A stretch of 64,000 bases of DNA from Flavobacteriales bacterium (GCA_016124845.1 WGMW01000010.1:44779-108778); one strand, 5' to 3'. Shown: positions 43,412 to 55,225, counted from the first letter of the stretch. The notes: generated by a model not told the origin, from the sequence alone. Program-made: numbers and translations.

Positions 43412-45307
43412 TTACTTCCTGAAGTATTTGAACTGCTCCCGTTTCGCCTCAAACTGTTGATGGTAATCGAGAATTCTCGGGTCGTTCGGAAAAAGCGCAT
43501 AAGCTCTTTCGGTGACCTGTTCCCCCAACATAAGCTTGTTCACTGTAATGCAAAGCGTGATGTATTTCTGGTAAAATTCCACATTCGATGATGCGAATTC
43601 CTCTCCTTTTTCAAATACCTCCAACGCTTTTTCGGGTTGTCCATCTTGATAAAGCGACAAGGCCAATTTTAGACAGGCATCGGAATTCGCGGTGCCTATC
43701 TCGGTAGCCTTTGTGAAATAATACACGGCCGAATCGTATCGATGTTCCATAAAGTAGAACGAGCCCAATTGCATGCTGGGCTTGATGAAGTCTGGGAATA
43801 GCTCCACCGCCTTTCTGAATACAGCAGCTCCCTGTTCGGGCATGCCGAAGCGCATATAGGCATTCCCGGCAGCGATATGAAGATTGGCCAATCGGTCTCC
43901 ATTTTTCAAAGCACGCCCGTAATATTTCAGCACTTCCTCTTGCGTTCTGGCGTTTCTGATGCGCGGATTGTTGTCATAGTTCTGGTGCAGGTACAGCGCA
44001 TAGTTGTAATTGGCCCTTACGCAGTCTTCCAAATTGTCGACATCCGTTTCCATAAGCGTTTCCGTATTCTCCCAAGCGGGACAACGCTTGAACGTCAGGA
44101 CCACAAGCAGCAGTCCCCAGAATCCGTAGAGGTACATCGTTCTCTTCTGAATTGATGGAATGATGGAGATGAGAACGACCGTGATAAGTACCAACCCCAA
44201 CGAAGGGGTGAACAGGAACCGCTCGGCAAAGATGTCTGTGGCAGGTCGCACCAGACTCAGATAGATGCTGATAGTGGCGAAGAACCAGATGGAACCCAAT
44301 GCAACGGATGGTCTCTTCTTCACCCCATAAAAAACCGCCACCAAACCCAATAAGACAATCATAATGCCCACATAGGCTTGTGGAGACGACCAATCTACCA
44401 GCGGAAATTGGTTGTAGCTGTAATCGTGAACCAAAGGATAAGGAACAAGGAATATCTTGACCGATTGATAAATGATATTGAACGCGTTGGCCAAAAGCGT
44501 TGGAAAATCATGCACATCGAACAACGGATTTCCAATGAATCCATCCCAATGATAAGCGCCCAGATCCTGAAGATCCTGTTGCTTGTTCTCATAAAAACTG
44601 TCCGAATAAACAAATAGCCTCACAAGTATCATAACTGCGAAGGCTGCAACGGAACTGATGGATTGGTAAATCCTCTGCCGAATAGGAAGTTTAGAGGTCA
44701 TGATCCAAAGACCAAGTGCAATTCCCGCAAATGTGATGGCACTTTCTTTACTGAGAACGCCTAACAGATAGACGAGCGGTGCCAAAAGCAGCATCCATAT
44801 TTTCCGCGTGTGGATGTATTTGGCCTGAAGCCAAATGAACAGTACTCCGAAGAGCATACTCAGGATCTCATCCCGGCCTTTGATGTTGGCCACAGCCTCT
44901 ACATGCAGCGGATGAACTGTAAAAATCCCTGCAACGATCAACATCAGCAGTCTCTGCTCTGGAAAAAGCTCACTAAGCAACTTGAGAATGAGCAAACAGA
45001 GAATGGCGTAAAGAATGATGTTAGTACGGTGCATTGCCCTTGGGTCGACACCAAACAGCTGTACCTCGGTCGCGTAACTGAGAAGCAGTATTGGGCGGTA
45101 GCCTGTCTTGTACTGTAGTTCTCCCGTTTCTTTGTTCTCGAACAGGCTCGGAATGTCTTTCAGCCCATTCTTAACGCGAGGGTTCTTGGTAATGAAGATC
45201 GAATCGTCCAGTGCAAAATCGAACTTGGCGGTCTGCATATAAGGTATGATGGCAAGCAGTGCCACAACCACATATCTCAAATACCCCTGTTCAAAATTCA
45301 ATTTCAT
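43412..45307 (-). CDS. TMTC-like GT-C membrane protein with TPR domain
   Basis: 631 residues with about ten membrane helices over the first 400, then TPR repeats (about 440-600; ADLHIAAGNAYMRFGMPEQG-type units). The luminal-type loop HPLHVEAVANIKGRDEILS and the N-terminal DDSIFITKNPRV match the TMTC/O-mannosyltransferase-like group of GT-C proteins. A role in protein or lipid glycosylation with a polyprenyl-phosphate donor is likely, but substrate and partner are unknown. It is convergent with murF-alr, with only 3 nt between them. Confidence 0.75.
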   Translation of the reverse strand: MKLNFEQGYLRYVVVALLAIIPYMQTAKFDFALDDSIFITKNPRVKNGLKDIPSLFENKETGELQYKTGYRPILLLSYATEVQLFGVDPRAMHRTNIILYAILCLLILKLLSELFPEQRLLMLIVAGIFTVHPLHVEAVANIKGRDEILSMLFGVLFIWLQAKYIHTRKIWMLLLAPLVYLLGVLSKESAITFAGIALGLWIMTSKLPIRQRIYQSISSVAAFAVMILVRLFVYSDSFYENKQQDLQDLGAYHWDGFIGNPLFDVHDFPTLLANAFNIIYQSVKIFLVPYPLVHDYSYNQFPLVDWSSPQAYVGIMIVLLGLVAVFYGVKKRPSVALGSIWFFATISIYLSLVRPATDIFAERFLFTPSLGLVLITVVLISIIPSIQKRTMYLYGFWGLLLVVLTFKRCPAWENTETLMETDVDNLEDCVRANYNYALYLHQNYDNNPRIRNARTQEEVLKYYGRALKNGDRLANLHIAAGNAYMRFGMPEQGAAVFRKAVELFPDFIKPSMQLGSFYFMEHRYDSAVYYFTKATEIGTANSDACLKLALSLYQDGQPEKALEVFEKGEEFASSNVEFYQKYITLCITVNKLMLGEQVTERAYALFPNDPRILDYHQQFEAKREQFKYFRK

Positions 45308-45389
45308 TGGGAACTAAGGTGCTGATTTTACTTCATACCAATTTTAAGAATAAGCGTTGGATTTTAACGCTGTCGTCTGTGACCCGTGA

Positions 45390-48008
45390 CTACCCTCCCT
45401 TCTTCTCCAGATAATTGGCATTGAAGAACTCCATATAAACAGGCACTTCTTTGCTCTGATAGAATTTGGTGAAGTTATCGGTGGAGATGATGAACTGGCT
45501 GGTCTTTGGGAGGTCGATGCCCTGAAATACGGTAGTGTCCGATCTGATCGCCCCGTAGTAATCCATCGCCTTTTTGGTTTCTTGAAAACCCTGAACGAAA
45601 ATCAGATCCTCCTTGTTCGACAACTTCAGGTTCTTGATGCTGAGGGTTTCTACCGAGAAGTTGGTGGTATTGAAATTGGAAATACGTCCTTTCAGGCCGG
45701 CCAGGTCCTGTAGATCTTCAACAACAAGCCCATAATAGTGTAGCGCTTCGGGGTCGTAGGTGTAGCCGGGATCGGGTTTCTCTTCCTCCTTTACCGGTTC
45801 ATCGGCAACCGTTTCGCCCATCAGCCCTTTCACGTATTCGAGCAATTCCTCTGCCCTCGCTTTTTCAGGCGCAGCCGTGTACTTGGCAATGTAATCTTCA
45901 AGTGCCTTTCTGTAAACGATAAGCCGTTCCGTAGCTCCGATGGTCATCACTTTCAGCAAGGCGAACTTGGAGAGAATATCATCATCCTTGAACTTGGTGA
46001 GGGCACTATCACAAGCCTCCAGCGTACGTTCGTACTCGCCCTTGTGGAAATTGGCAAAGGCCATATCGTACATCTGACCCAAACGGCCACGCATGGTCTC
46101 CAATTTCTCCAAGTATTTCGGGTCGCGGATGATCTTGGCGTATTCGCTGTCCGGATATTCGCGCAGAATGCGGTTGGCGTACTCCTGGGCTTTTCGGTCG
46201 TCACCTATGCCTTTATACAATCTGTAAAGCTGGTAGTAGGTTTCCAACGTCCATTTTCCATGCGGATACTTCTGCAACAGTTCCTCGAAGGTATTGATGG
46301 AGCGTTGGTCCTCACTCAGCTGTTCCTTGTAAATGGTTCCGAGGTCGTAGTATGCGGTCTGGATCATTGCGCGTGCGCTGTCTTTCTGCTCCGGTGTTCT
46401 CGGAATGTCCTTTTTGTAGAACTCCGGGTCGAGCAATTGATCCGCAGTTACTGCGGTGGTGTCACCATTCTCATCAACCAACTGATCGATATTGGTCGAT
46501 GCCTTGTTGCTCCTGCGCCAATCGTCCTCATTTCTACGGTCGCCCCACTTTTGGCGGAAATTATTGGCTCCAAAGCTCAGCGCGGTGGTGTTATAGAAAT
46601 ACCAGCCCGATCCGGTGGTGGAACCGCTACCGCTCGGATTCTGCGACTGATTCTGCTGCTGTTGTAAATTGTTCTGGTTGTTCTGCGCATTCTGCTGATC
46701 GAACTTCCGCTGTTCCTCATCTTGCTTCGCCTGCTCCACTATATCCGCGATCATCGCATCCAGCTCGGTGTCCGACATTTCGCCAAGCTTCAGCAAGCTG
46801 TCCTGCCGCGCAATGATGCGGATGTTCTTCACCAGTTCCGCCAAACTTTCCTGACGGGCCTTTACGCGCTCGTATTCCTTGTTCTTTTCGGGGAGAATGG
46901 CCAACGAACTGTCGTAATAGGCCGAAGCCAGCTCGTACTCAGGTTTATCGAAATAAATGTCGGCCATGGTGTAGTACGAGACCGCTTTCTGCGTGAAATT
47001 CTGCGTGGAGGAGGCCACCGAGGTCTTGAAATACGTGAGTGCGAGGTCTTCGTCATTCTCCTTCATGGCAATGTCTCCCAAGGCGTAGTAGATGCGGTCG
47101 AAATAATCGCTGTTCTTCTCATCCTTCGACATCTTGACAAGCTCGTGCTTGATCGCTTCCAACGAACCCGATTCGGCACTTGCCATCAGCGCGCGGTTGA
47201 TGCGCGCATTGAATTCCATGACGTACGGCACGTTTTTGCGCAACACTTGCGAATAGCAAATGGCTGCGCTGTCGTTGTTGTTCAACTGTTCGTACAGCTG
47301 CGCCAGAATGTAGGTGTAACGCGACTTGTTCTTCCGCTTCTTGGTGGTATTGATGGCCGCACGCAATTGGTTCTTGGCCTTTTCGTAATCGCCTTTCTTG
47401 ATGTAGTAATCGGCCTTCACGGCAGCCAGTTCGCCCAATTTTTTCTTGGGGAAATTCTTCTCTTCCTCCAGCGTAGTGATGATCTTCTCGGCATCCTTGA
47501 ATCGTGCAAGCTCCGTGTTGGTACGGATGAGCCACATGTAGCCATCAAAGCGGATCTTGTTCTTCTTGTACTGCTTGATCACGTACGTGAACATTTCCAG
47601 CGCCTGCACATAATCGCGCTTATAGAAATGCGCCTTGCCAATGAGCATGTACGAATCGTCAATGCTGCTCACATACTCCTTTCCTTTAAAAAGCATGGAG
47701 TGCTTGGCAATGGTGAGCGATGCTTTCTCAATACCATAATCCATCTCAGAATAGACCGACTTGGCCGACTCGGACGACCCGATGGGAAAGACCTCCAGTA
47801 TCTGCTCATAATCGTCAGAGTGACTCTTCTCCAGCTTGGCCACGCCTTCCTTCAACGATTCCTTCCCGTTCCAATACACGTTGTATTTGGCCGTAAGGTT
47901 GTGGTAACCTCGGCTCAGGAAATTCTTCTTCTTGGTCGAACAACCGCTTATGGAAACGGTGAGTGCGACAAGAAAGAGAAGGGAGATATAACGGATATTC
48001 CGATTCAA
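45390..48008 (-). CDS. porW: PorW/SprE-like TPR lipoprotein of the type IX secretion system
   Basis: 872 residues from a TTG start at 48008, giving a textbook lipoprotein signal with the lipobox SISGC (C23). This start fits the consensus -7 box at 48039; an in-frame ATG at 48053 would put that box inside the coding region. After the lipid Cys, KNFLSRGYHNLTAKYNVYWNG is characteristic of PorW/SprE, followed by many TPR repeats, a Gln/Asn-rich linker (about 445-475) and more TPRs. PorW/SprE is a periplasmic T9SS component needed for secretion and gliding, which fits the T9SS cargo proteins in this window. The identification rests on the N-terminal motif and architecture. Confidence 0.75.
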   Translation of the reverse strand: MNRNIRYISLLFLVALTVSISGCSTKKKNFLSRGYHNLTAKYNVYWNGKESLKEGVAKLEKSHSDDYEQILEVFPIGSSESAKSVYSEMDYGIEKASLTIAKHSMLFKGKEYVSSIDDSYMLIGKAHFYKRDYVQALEMFTYVIKQYKKNKIRFDGYMWLIRTNTELARFKDAEKIITTLEEEKNFPKKKLGELAAVKADYYIKKGDYEKAKNQLRAAINTTKKRKNKSRYTYILAQLYEQLNNNDSAAICYSQVLRKNVPYVMEFNARINRALMASAESGSLEAIKHELVKMSKDEKNSDYFDRIYYALGDIAMKENDEDLALTYFKTSVASSTQNFTQKAVSYYTMADIYFDKPEYELASAYYDSSLAILPEKNKEYERVKARQESLAELVKNIRIIARQDSLLKLGEMSDTELDAMIADIVEQAKQDEEQRKFDQQNAQNNQNNLQQQQNQSQNPSGSGSTTGSGWYFYNTTALSFGANNFRQKWGDRRNEDDWRRSNKASTNIDQLVDENGDTTAVTADQLLDPEFYKKDIPRTPEQKDSARAMIQTAYYDLGTIYKEQLSEDQRSINTFEELLQKYPHGKWTLETYYQLYRLYKGIGDDRKAQEYANRILREYPDSEYAKIIRDPKYLEKLETMRGRLGQMYDMAFANFHKGEYERTLEACDSALTKFKDDDILSKFALLKVMTIGATERLIVYRKALEDYIAKYTAAPEKARAEELLEYVKGLMGETVADEPVKEEEKPDPGYTYDPEALHYYGLVVEDLQDLAGLKGRISNFNTTNFSVETLSIKNLKLSNKEDLIFVQGFQETKKAMDYYGAIRSDTTVFQGIDLPKTSQFIISTDNFTKFYQSKEVPVYMEFFNANYLEKKGG

Positions 48009-48038
48009 AGTAGCGTGCGCAGCCTTAACTGAAAGTGC

Positions 48039-48047
48039 GCAAAAATA
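48039..48047 (-). promoter_or_regulatory. -7 promoter box of the porW-like gene
   Basis: TATTTTTGC on the minus strand matches TAnnTTTGC and lies 30 nt upstream of the TTG start at 48008. Its position decides between the TTG and the upstream ATG. Confidence 0.5.
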
Positions 48048-48138
48048 TTTCATTTTAACCAATAAGTCTGAACAAGGCAAGTACGTTGCCCCAACCTCCA
48101 TCACTCAACCTCCTTTTATTGCGATATTTGGAAGCTTC

Positions 48139-49017
48139 ATGGCAGAAAAAAAGGAACCGAAAGAGAAGCTGCGACACCGACTGCGGGTCAAGTATCGCTT
48201 GGTGATCATGAACGAGGAAACGTTCAAAGAGCGCGCAAGCTTGCTGCTTACACCTCTGAACGTGATCATCTTCGGAGGCTCGCTGGCCATTTTCCTCATC
48301 GTTTCGGTCATCTACCTCATTGCCTTCACTCCGCTGCGCGAGTACATTCCTGGCTATGCCGATACGAACCTGCGTCTACAGGTGTATGAGAACACGCTCC
48401 GCACCGACTCTTTGGAGCGCGAACTGGCCATGAAGGACCTGTATCTCCAGAACATCAAGATGATCATTTCGGGAGAAACCCCCGACCAAGAGACGCGCGA
48501 ACCCGACACCACTAAGAACTACGCAGACATTGATTTCAGCACTTCCAAGCAGGATTCGATGCTGCGCGCGATGGTAGAACAGGAAGAGCGATTCAATATT
48601 CAGAACCTGCAGTTGGGCGCCAAGTCGTCCATGGACGACAACATCCGCAATCTCTTCTTCTTTGCGCCCATCAAAGGCGAGGTTACGGCAGGATTCGATT
48701 CACGTGAAAAGCATTATGCCGTAGACGTGGTTGCGAAAGAGAACGAGCCCATCAAGGCCTGTTTGGACGGAACCGTGATCTTCTCTTCGTGGACGTACGA
48801 TTCAGGTCATGTCATCGCCATCCAGCACTCCAGCAACCTCACTTCGTTTTATAAGCATTGCTCTGTACTGCTCAAAAAAACGGGCGAATCCGTAAAAGCG
48901 GGAGAAGTGATCGCGGTGGTTGGCAACTCTGGCGAGCTTACAACAGGACCTCACCTTCACTTCGAACTCTGGTTCAATGGAAGGCCTGTGAACCCGCAGG
49001 ATTATATTGTGTTTTAG
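48139..49017 (+). CDS. M23-family peptidoglycan peptidase, membrane-anchored
   Basis: 292 residues: a cytoplasmic basic N-terminus, one membrane helix (about 40-65), a coiled coil, and a LytM/M23 domain (about 175-292). The zinc site is visible as HYAVDV (His and Asp of the HxxxD motif) and HLHFE, with a further His in FYKHCSV. All metal ligands appear present, so it is probably an active endopeptidase cutting stem-peptide crosslinks in the periplasm. It is divergent from the porW-like gene. Confidence 0.9.
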   Translation: MAEKKEPKEKLRHRLRVKYRLVIMNEETFKERASLLLTPLNVIIFGGSLAIFLIVSVIYLIAFTPLREYIPGYADTNLRLQVYENTLRTDSLERELAMKDLYLQNIKMIISGETPDQETREPDTTKNYADIDFSTSKQDSMLRAMVEQEERFNIQNLQLGAKSSMDDNIRNLFFFAPIKGEVTAGFDSREKHYAVDVVAKENEPIKACLDGTVIFSSWTYDSGHVIAIQHSSNLTSFYKHCSVLLKKTGESVKAGEVIAVVGNSGELTTGPHLHFELWFNGRPVNPQDYIVF

Positions 49018-49024
49018 CTTCTGG

Positions 49025-49954
49025 CTACAAGCCTGTTTTGACAACCTTTTTGGTCAAACGACCTGTTTCGATTTCCACCACAACCATGAGAATTCCATTG
49101 GGAAGGTGGTTCAAATCAATGGTTTGGTTATCTGAGTTAATACGTTCCTTGAACAGTTCTTTACCCAGAATGTCGTAGACGTGGAGAGTCGAATTGGGCG
49201 CGTTTTGAATCTGAATCCGATCCTGCAAAGAAATTATTTCAGCCCGAGCTATTTCTTGTACAGGTGCGTCAAGAAATAGATTACATGTATCGGGATAAGT
49301 AGCTGCGAGTTCGTCATCTGTGTAGCATACAAACGAAGCTGGGACATATTCTACAAACGTATTACCATCCACACACGACAGGAACAGATCTGTAGGGTGA
49401 TCGGCCATCAGACCTATTCGTTCCACATACATTCCATTTCCACCGCCAACGTAATAAGCCTCCATTATACCGTCCATTGAATCCAGTTGGTCATCTAACA
49501 GCAGGGAAAAGTAATAACTGGTCAACTCTTCACCTTGATAATTCAATGTTCCTACAGAATCAATAAGCATTGTATCTTGAGTTTCTGAACATCCGAAGTC
49601 AAGGTTAACAATACGGGTGTCTCCCGCCTGAACATTGAAGTCAAACATGAACTTGAACTCACCATCAACAAGTTGAAGAATGGAATCATTGCTTTGCCTG
49701 AAATAACTGTTCGACTCATGATATTCCGTCTGTGTAGGACTCCAAGCAATCCTCCTTTCTTTTTTTAGGACCTTAACATCAGGGAACCCATTTATTAACG
49801 TATCACCCACATACAAATAATGATATAGCTCTGGAGGACTTGCTGACCCAGGATTGTAATACACCCACCTCGCGCCTGGTAAACAAAAATCCGTCTGCGC
49901 AAATATGTGAGTGTTCACAACAATGATGGAGAGGAATGCGAATAGCTGTTTCAT
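49025..49954 (-). CDS. Secreted protein with T9SS sorting domain
   Basis: 309 residues. Signal peptide (LFAFLSIIVVNTHIFAQ), an unrecognised beta-rich body (about 20-230), and a C-terminal T9SS type A domain (IQIQNAPNSTLHVYDILGKELF to LPNGILMVVVEIETGRLTKKVVKTG). It should be exported through the type IX system. A TAGCTTTAG box lies 4 nt upstream of the ATG. It is convergent with the M23 gene. Confidence 0.82.
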   Translation of the reverse strand: MKQLFAFLSIIVVNTHIFAQTDFCLPGARWVYYNPGSASPPELYHYLYVGDTLINGFPDVKVLKKERRIAWSPTQTEYHESNSYFRQSNDSILQLVDGEFKFMFDFNVQAGDTRIVNLDFGCSETQDTMLIDSVGTLNYQGEELTSYYFSLLLDDQLDSMDGIMEAYYVGGGNGMYVERIGLMADHPTDLFLSCVDGNTFVEYVPASFVCYTDDELAATYPDTCNLFLDAPVQEIARAEIISLQDRIQIQNAPNSTLHVYDILGKELFKERINSDNQTIDLNHLPNGILMVVVEIETGRLTKKVVKTGL

Positions 49955-49958
49955 AACA

Positions 49959-49967
49959 CTAAAGCTA
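49959..49967 (-). promoter_or_regulatory. -7 promoter box of the 49025 gene
   Basis: TAGCTTTAG on the minus strand, one change from TAnnTTTG, ending 4 nt before the ATG. Confidence 0.5.
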
Positions 49968-49981
49968 CAGATTTCCCCAAC

Positions 49982-50010
49982 AAAAAAGGCCGCATCCCTG
50001 CGACCTTTTT
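49982..50010 (-). terminator. Intrinsic terminator of the sdh operon
   Basis: On the minus strand GGTCGCA and TGCGGCC form a stem with a GGGA loop (one G-T pair), flanked by A and T runs, 22 nt after the sdhB stop. Confidence 0.85.
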
Positions 50011-50032
50011 CGTTTTCTCATTTTATCGTTTA

Positions 50033-50785
50033 TCAGTCCTCGCTCGTAAGTGAAGCTGAAAGATATTCTCGGTTCATCCGGGCAATGTTCTCCAAGGAGA
50101 TTCCTTTCGGACATTCCACCTCGCAAGCGCCTGTGTTGGTACAGTTTCCGAAGCCTTCTTCGTCCATCTGCTTCACCATGTTCAGAACACGTGCTTTGGC
50201 TTCCACTTTTCCTTGTGGCAACAAGGCCAACTGAGAAACCTTGGCAGAAACAAACAGCATGGCCGAGGAGTTTTTGCAAGTAGCAACACAAGCACCACAA
50301 CCGATACAAGTTGCAGCATCGAAAGCCTTGTCTGCATCATCCTTCGGAATTGGAAGTGCGTTCGCATCCTGCGTGTTTCCTGATGTGTTCACAGACACGA
50401 AACCCCCTGCTTGCTGAATACGATCGAACGCGCTACGATCAACCATCACATCCTTGATAACTGGGAACGCAGCCGAACGGAATGGCTCAATGTAGATGGT
50501 TTCGCCATCCTTGAACGAACGCATGTGCAACTGGCACGTAGTGATCAATCGACCTGGTCCGTGCGCTTCTCCATTGATGTATAGCGAGCACATGCCACAG
50601 ATTCCTTCACGACAATCGTGGTCGAACGCCACAGGGTCTTTTCCTTCGGTGATGAGCTGCTCATTGAGCATGTCCATCATTTCCAAGAAAGATGAATCAG
50701 GCGAAACGTCCTTCAGCTCGTACGACTCCAGCGCACCTTTAGCTTTTCCGTCTTTCTGTCTCCAGACTTTGAGTGTCAAATTCAT
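50033..50785 (-). CDS. sdhB: Succinate dehydrogenase iron-sulfur subunit
   Basis: 250 residues; carries electrons from the flavoprotein to quinone in the membrane-bound complex. The [2Fe-2S] ligands are in [15 protein letters not shown] with a distal Cys, and the two C-terminal clusters in [13 protein letters not shown] and [14 protein letters not shown]. It starts 3 nt after the stop of the small nuclease-like gene, which separates it from sdhA; in most relatives sdhB follows sdhA directly. A terminator follows. Confidence 0.96.
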   Translation of the reverse strand: MNLTLKVWRQKDGKAKGALESYELKDVSPDSSFLEMMDMLNEQLITEGKDPVAFDHDCREGICGMCSLYINGEAHGPGRLITTCQLHMRSFKDGETIYIEPFRSAAFPVIKDVMVDRSAFDRIQQAGGFVSVNTSGNTQDANALPIPKDDADKAFDAATCIGCGACVATCKNSSAMLFVSAKVSQLALLPQGKVEAKARVLNMVKQMDEEGFGNCTNTGACEVECPKGISLENIARMNREYLSASLTSED

Positions 50786-50788
50786 CCT

Positions 50789-51226
50789 TTATATGATTTC
50801 GGTATAAACGTTCTGTTTTATTATCAGGTCATTTCCAACCTTTTTCATCAGGTCTTTATATGCCTTTGTGTTCTTGGTAATCTTAGGAGCAGGAAATTTG
50901 GAAACCACCAAACGTGCCTTCTTTTCTTTTTCTACAAAGCACCGTTGCGTTACCAATATCGTTGCCAGCAACTGCTCAATTCCTTTTTTTACATCCGAAC
51001 CCTTCAGCTCAACGAAATAAAAATTCTTATCGGTTAAAAATCCTATATCGCATTTTGTGTCTTCAGGCTCGTTCGCAAAAACACATTCTTCAAAATCTAC
51101 CTTACTGAAGGTCTTTTCGCCCTTATTATCAATCACATACTTACTCTTGCCACCCTTGGAATCAACATACGCCCCAGTTCGCTGACGGCTTTCCTCTGAA
51201 CAGTTCTCAATTCGTTGGCAGATCAT
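50789..51226 (-). CDS. Small PD-(D/E)XK nuclease-like protein, partner of the AAA ATPase
   Basis: 145 residues. The motif KCDIGFL, then FYFVELKG (D60, E73 and K75, with Q85 in the following helix KKGIEQLL) matches a PD-(D/E)XK nuclease core; E46 or E47 on the preceding strand could complete it. No known restriction family recognised. Its ATG overlaps the ATPase stop as ATGA, so translation is probably coupled. GC is low (19 of 60 in 51001-51060) compared with neighbouring sdhB (31 of 60 in 50101-50160), suggesting transfer. Probably the effector of an ATPase-controlled defence pair; function inferred. Confidence 0.75.
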   Translation of the reverse strand: MICQRIENCSEESRQRTGAYVDSKGGKSKYVIDNKGEKTFSKVDFEECVFANEPEDTKCDIGFLTDKNFYFVELKGSDVKKGIEQLLATILVTQRCFVEKEKKARLVVSKFPAPKITKNTKAYKDLMKKVGNDLIIKQNVYTEII

Positions 51227-52470
51227 GATTTACCACCGTTTTCACGTTCCACGTCAATTGACAGCAAGTGGTCAAATTCAGCATTCAGAATGTTTGAAAC
51301 GCTGTCGATATATTCCTTATCAATCATCGGTTCATCTCTGAGAACTATACTTCTTGCGCCACCATTCTCCAAAGCATAAACACTCACCTCGTTCTGGTCG
51401 ATCCAGTATTTTTCGGCAATGATATTTTCAACCCTTTCCGCATATTTTCTTCCTTCAATATTTCCCAGTTTGTGGGCATACATCAGGTTTTCCAACGCTG
51501 AGAGGATGTAAGGGCTGTGCGTGGTGAACAGCATTTGATGTTTGTCGTTCACCGCTGCGTCAACCAGAAATTCAACCAACTTTTTTTGTGCTTCAGGAAA
51601 AAGGTTCTGCTCAGGCTCTTCTACAACGAAGGTTCTCTTTCGGCTAATTGTAGAATAATAATCGACCGCCAAAACAATCGGTGTAGCCGACTGATAGCCA
51701 CTTGCACCGCTGGAAAGCCGATAAAACCGTTCCTCAGATTTTTTTTTCACGTAACCAACACCATTCTCGTTCCTGTATTGAATGTTTAACGGCTCTATTT
51801 CGGTTTCCGAATTGTATTCTTTAGAGATTCGATCCAACAACGCAAATTGATTGTAAAGAGAATCGGAAAGGTTTTGAATAGATGATTTTCCCAGGGAAAA
51901 AATAGACTGTAAACCGCGTTCCGTGGGAAAATAGAACGGATTGTTCATTACCCGTTTAACGTCTGTGGTCAAAAAAGAGTGAGGGATACTCCAGTCACCA
52001 GGTATAGCAAACTTGGATTCTCTGCTTGGTTTTAGTTCCTCGAAACGATTCAACAACTCTTTAAACCTATCGGATCTGGGAGTCAGATTGGGTATCAGAA
52101 CGTCTATTTCGAAATCATGTGATTCCGTTGGCGATTTGGAATCGTATGAAACCGCAAATGAACTTCCACTAATGCGATGTTGGTCAATTACAACCGAATA
52201 GTCAGGGCAATCATACTTGATATACGTTTCAGGCGTCTCGTACTCTTCAAGTCCCCACTCAACGAGCGCGGTTCGACTAAACTCACTTCTGCCATTTACA
52301 ATGTTTCGAGAGTCCATGACCAAGTATGAAAAATACCGACACATTGCAAGCACCTTTGCCACAGTACTTTTTCCCGATGCCTGCTCACCGATAAGCACAG
52401 TAACCTTACCCAAATCAAGTTCCATATCCTTGATAGGGCCAAAGTTCCTTATGATGAGTTTTTCACCCAC
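51223..52470 (-). CDS. ABC-type AAA ATPase (OLD/PtuA-like), inserted between sdhA and sdhB
   Basis: 415 residues from a GTG at 52470, 16 nt after the sdhA stop; the frame is open further upstream but only by running through sdhA. N-terminal LIIRNFGPIKDMELDLGKVT leads into Walker A GEQASGKST (28-36). The middle is specific, with a FYFPTERGL motif near 178. An ABC signature-like RLSSGASGYQS, Walker B FVVEEPEQNLFPEAQ (E284/E285) and switch-His motif FTTHSPYILSAL complete an SMC/OLD/AAA_21-type ATPase without a TOPRIM domain. Such ATPases partner nucleases in Septu, PARIS and similar systems. GC is visibly lower than in sdhA. Confidence 0.85.
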   Translation of the reverse strand: MGEKLIIRNFGPIKDMELDLGKVTVLIGEQASGKSTVAKVLAMCRYFSYLVMDSRNIVNGRSEFSRTALVEWGLEEYETPETYIKYDCPDYSVVIDQHRISGSSFAVSYDSKSPTESHDFEIDVLIPNLTPRSDRFKELLNRFEELKPSRESKFAIPGDWSIPHSFLTTDVKRVMNNPFYFPTERGLQSIFSLGKSSIQNLSDSLYNQFALLDRISKEYNSETEIEPLNIQYRNENGVGYVKKKSEERFYRLSSGASGYQSATPIVLAVDYYSTISRKRTFVVEEPEQNLFPEAQKKLVEFLVDAAVNDKHQMLFTTHSPYILSALENLMYAHKLGNIEGRKYAERVENIIAEKYWIDQNEVSVYALENGGARSIVLRDEPMIDKEYIDSVSNILNAEFDHLLSIDVERENGGKS

Positions 52471-52486
52471 AGGGTTTTTACTCTCG

Positions 52487-54499
<2,013 letters not shown>

Positions 54500-54511
54500 T
54501 GGCGTAAGATT

Positions 54512-55180
54512 TTATGATTGTGTAGCAAAGTGATAAACCGCGATGATGATGAATCCCAACGGTACCACAACTGCGTAAATGTTCGACAATTGCTTGATAA
54601 CAGGCGTGTACTTGCGGTGGTTGAAACCAACCGACTGGAAGGCCGACTGGAAACCGTGCATCAGGTGCAGCGCTAAGAAAACGAAAGCCAGCACGTAAAT
54701 TCCAACACGGATCGGGTCGTGGAACTTGTGGTGAAGTTCTTCCCAATATCGGTAACCTCCATCTGGAAGCATTCCAGACATATCGCCTTGAACGTACTTC
54801 ACATTCAATTCTGGGATCCAGAAATCGTAAAAGTGAAGTCCCAAAAAGAGCAATACCATGATCCCTGTGATGATCATGTTTCGGCTCATCCAAGTTGAGT
54901 TCGCATTGCCTTTGTTCATCGCATACTTGATGGGGCGCGCTGAGCGGTTCTGCAACTCCAAACGGATTCCCATGGCCAAGTGAAAGACCACCGCAAAGGC
55001 CAAAATGGGCTGCATTACAAACTGTATAAGCGGGTTGGTTCCCATGAACTGGGATGCTTCGTTGAAACCATCAGGACTTATGACCGAAATGAAGTTGACG
55101 GTCAAATGCTGAAGAAGGAACAATAGCAAGAAGAAACCCGACAGGGCCATTGCTATCTTTTTACCTACTGAACTTGACAT
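54512..55180 (-). CDS. sdhC: Succinate dehydrogenase cytochrome b subunit
   Basis: 222 residues from the ATG at 55180 (MSSSVGKKIAMALSGFFLLL), with five membrane helices and His residues in the helices (LLQHLTVNF, HLAMGIRL, LHFYDFW, ALHLMHGF) suited to binding two haems b. This is the single-anchor, two-haem type found with fumarate reductase/succinate dehydrogenase of Bacteroidota. It is the first gene of the operon, with a consensus -7 box 45 nt upstream. Confidence 0.92.
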   Translation of the reverse strand: MSSSVGKKIAMALSGFFLLLFLLQHLTVNFISVISPDGFNEASQFMGTNPLIQFVMQPILAFAVVFHLAMGIRLELQNRSARPIKYAMNKGNANSTWMSRNMIITGIMVLLFLGLHFYDFWIPELNVKYVQGDMSGMLPDGGYRYWEELHHKFHDPIRVGIYVLAFVFLALHLMHGFQSAFQSVGFNHRKYTPVIKQLSNIYAVVVPLGFIIIAVYHFATQS

Positions 55181-55225
55181 TGATGTCTGATTTTGTGTTA
55201 AACCTTGCAGGTTGAGCGATTCCGC

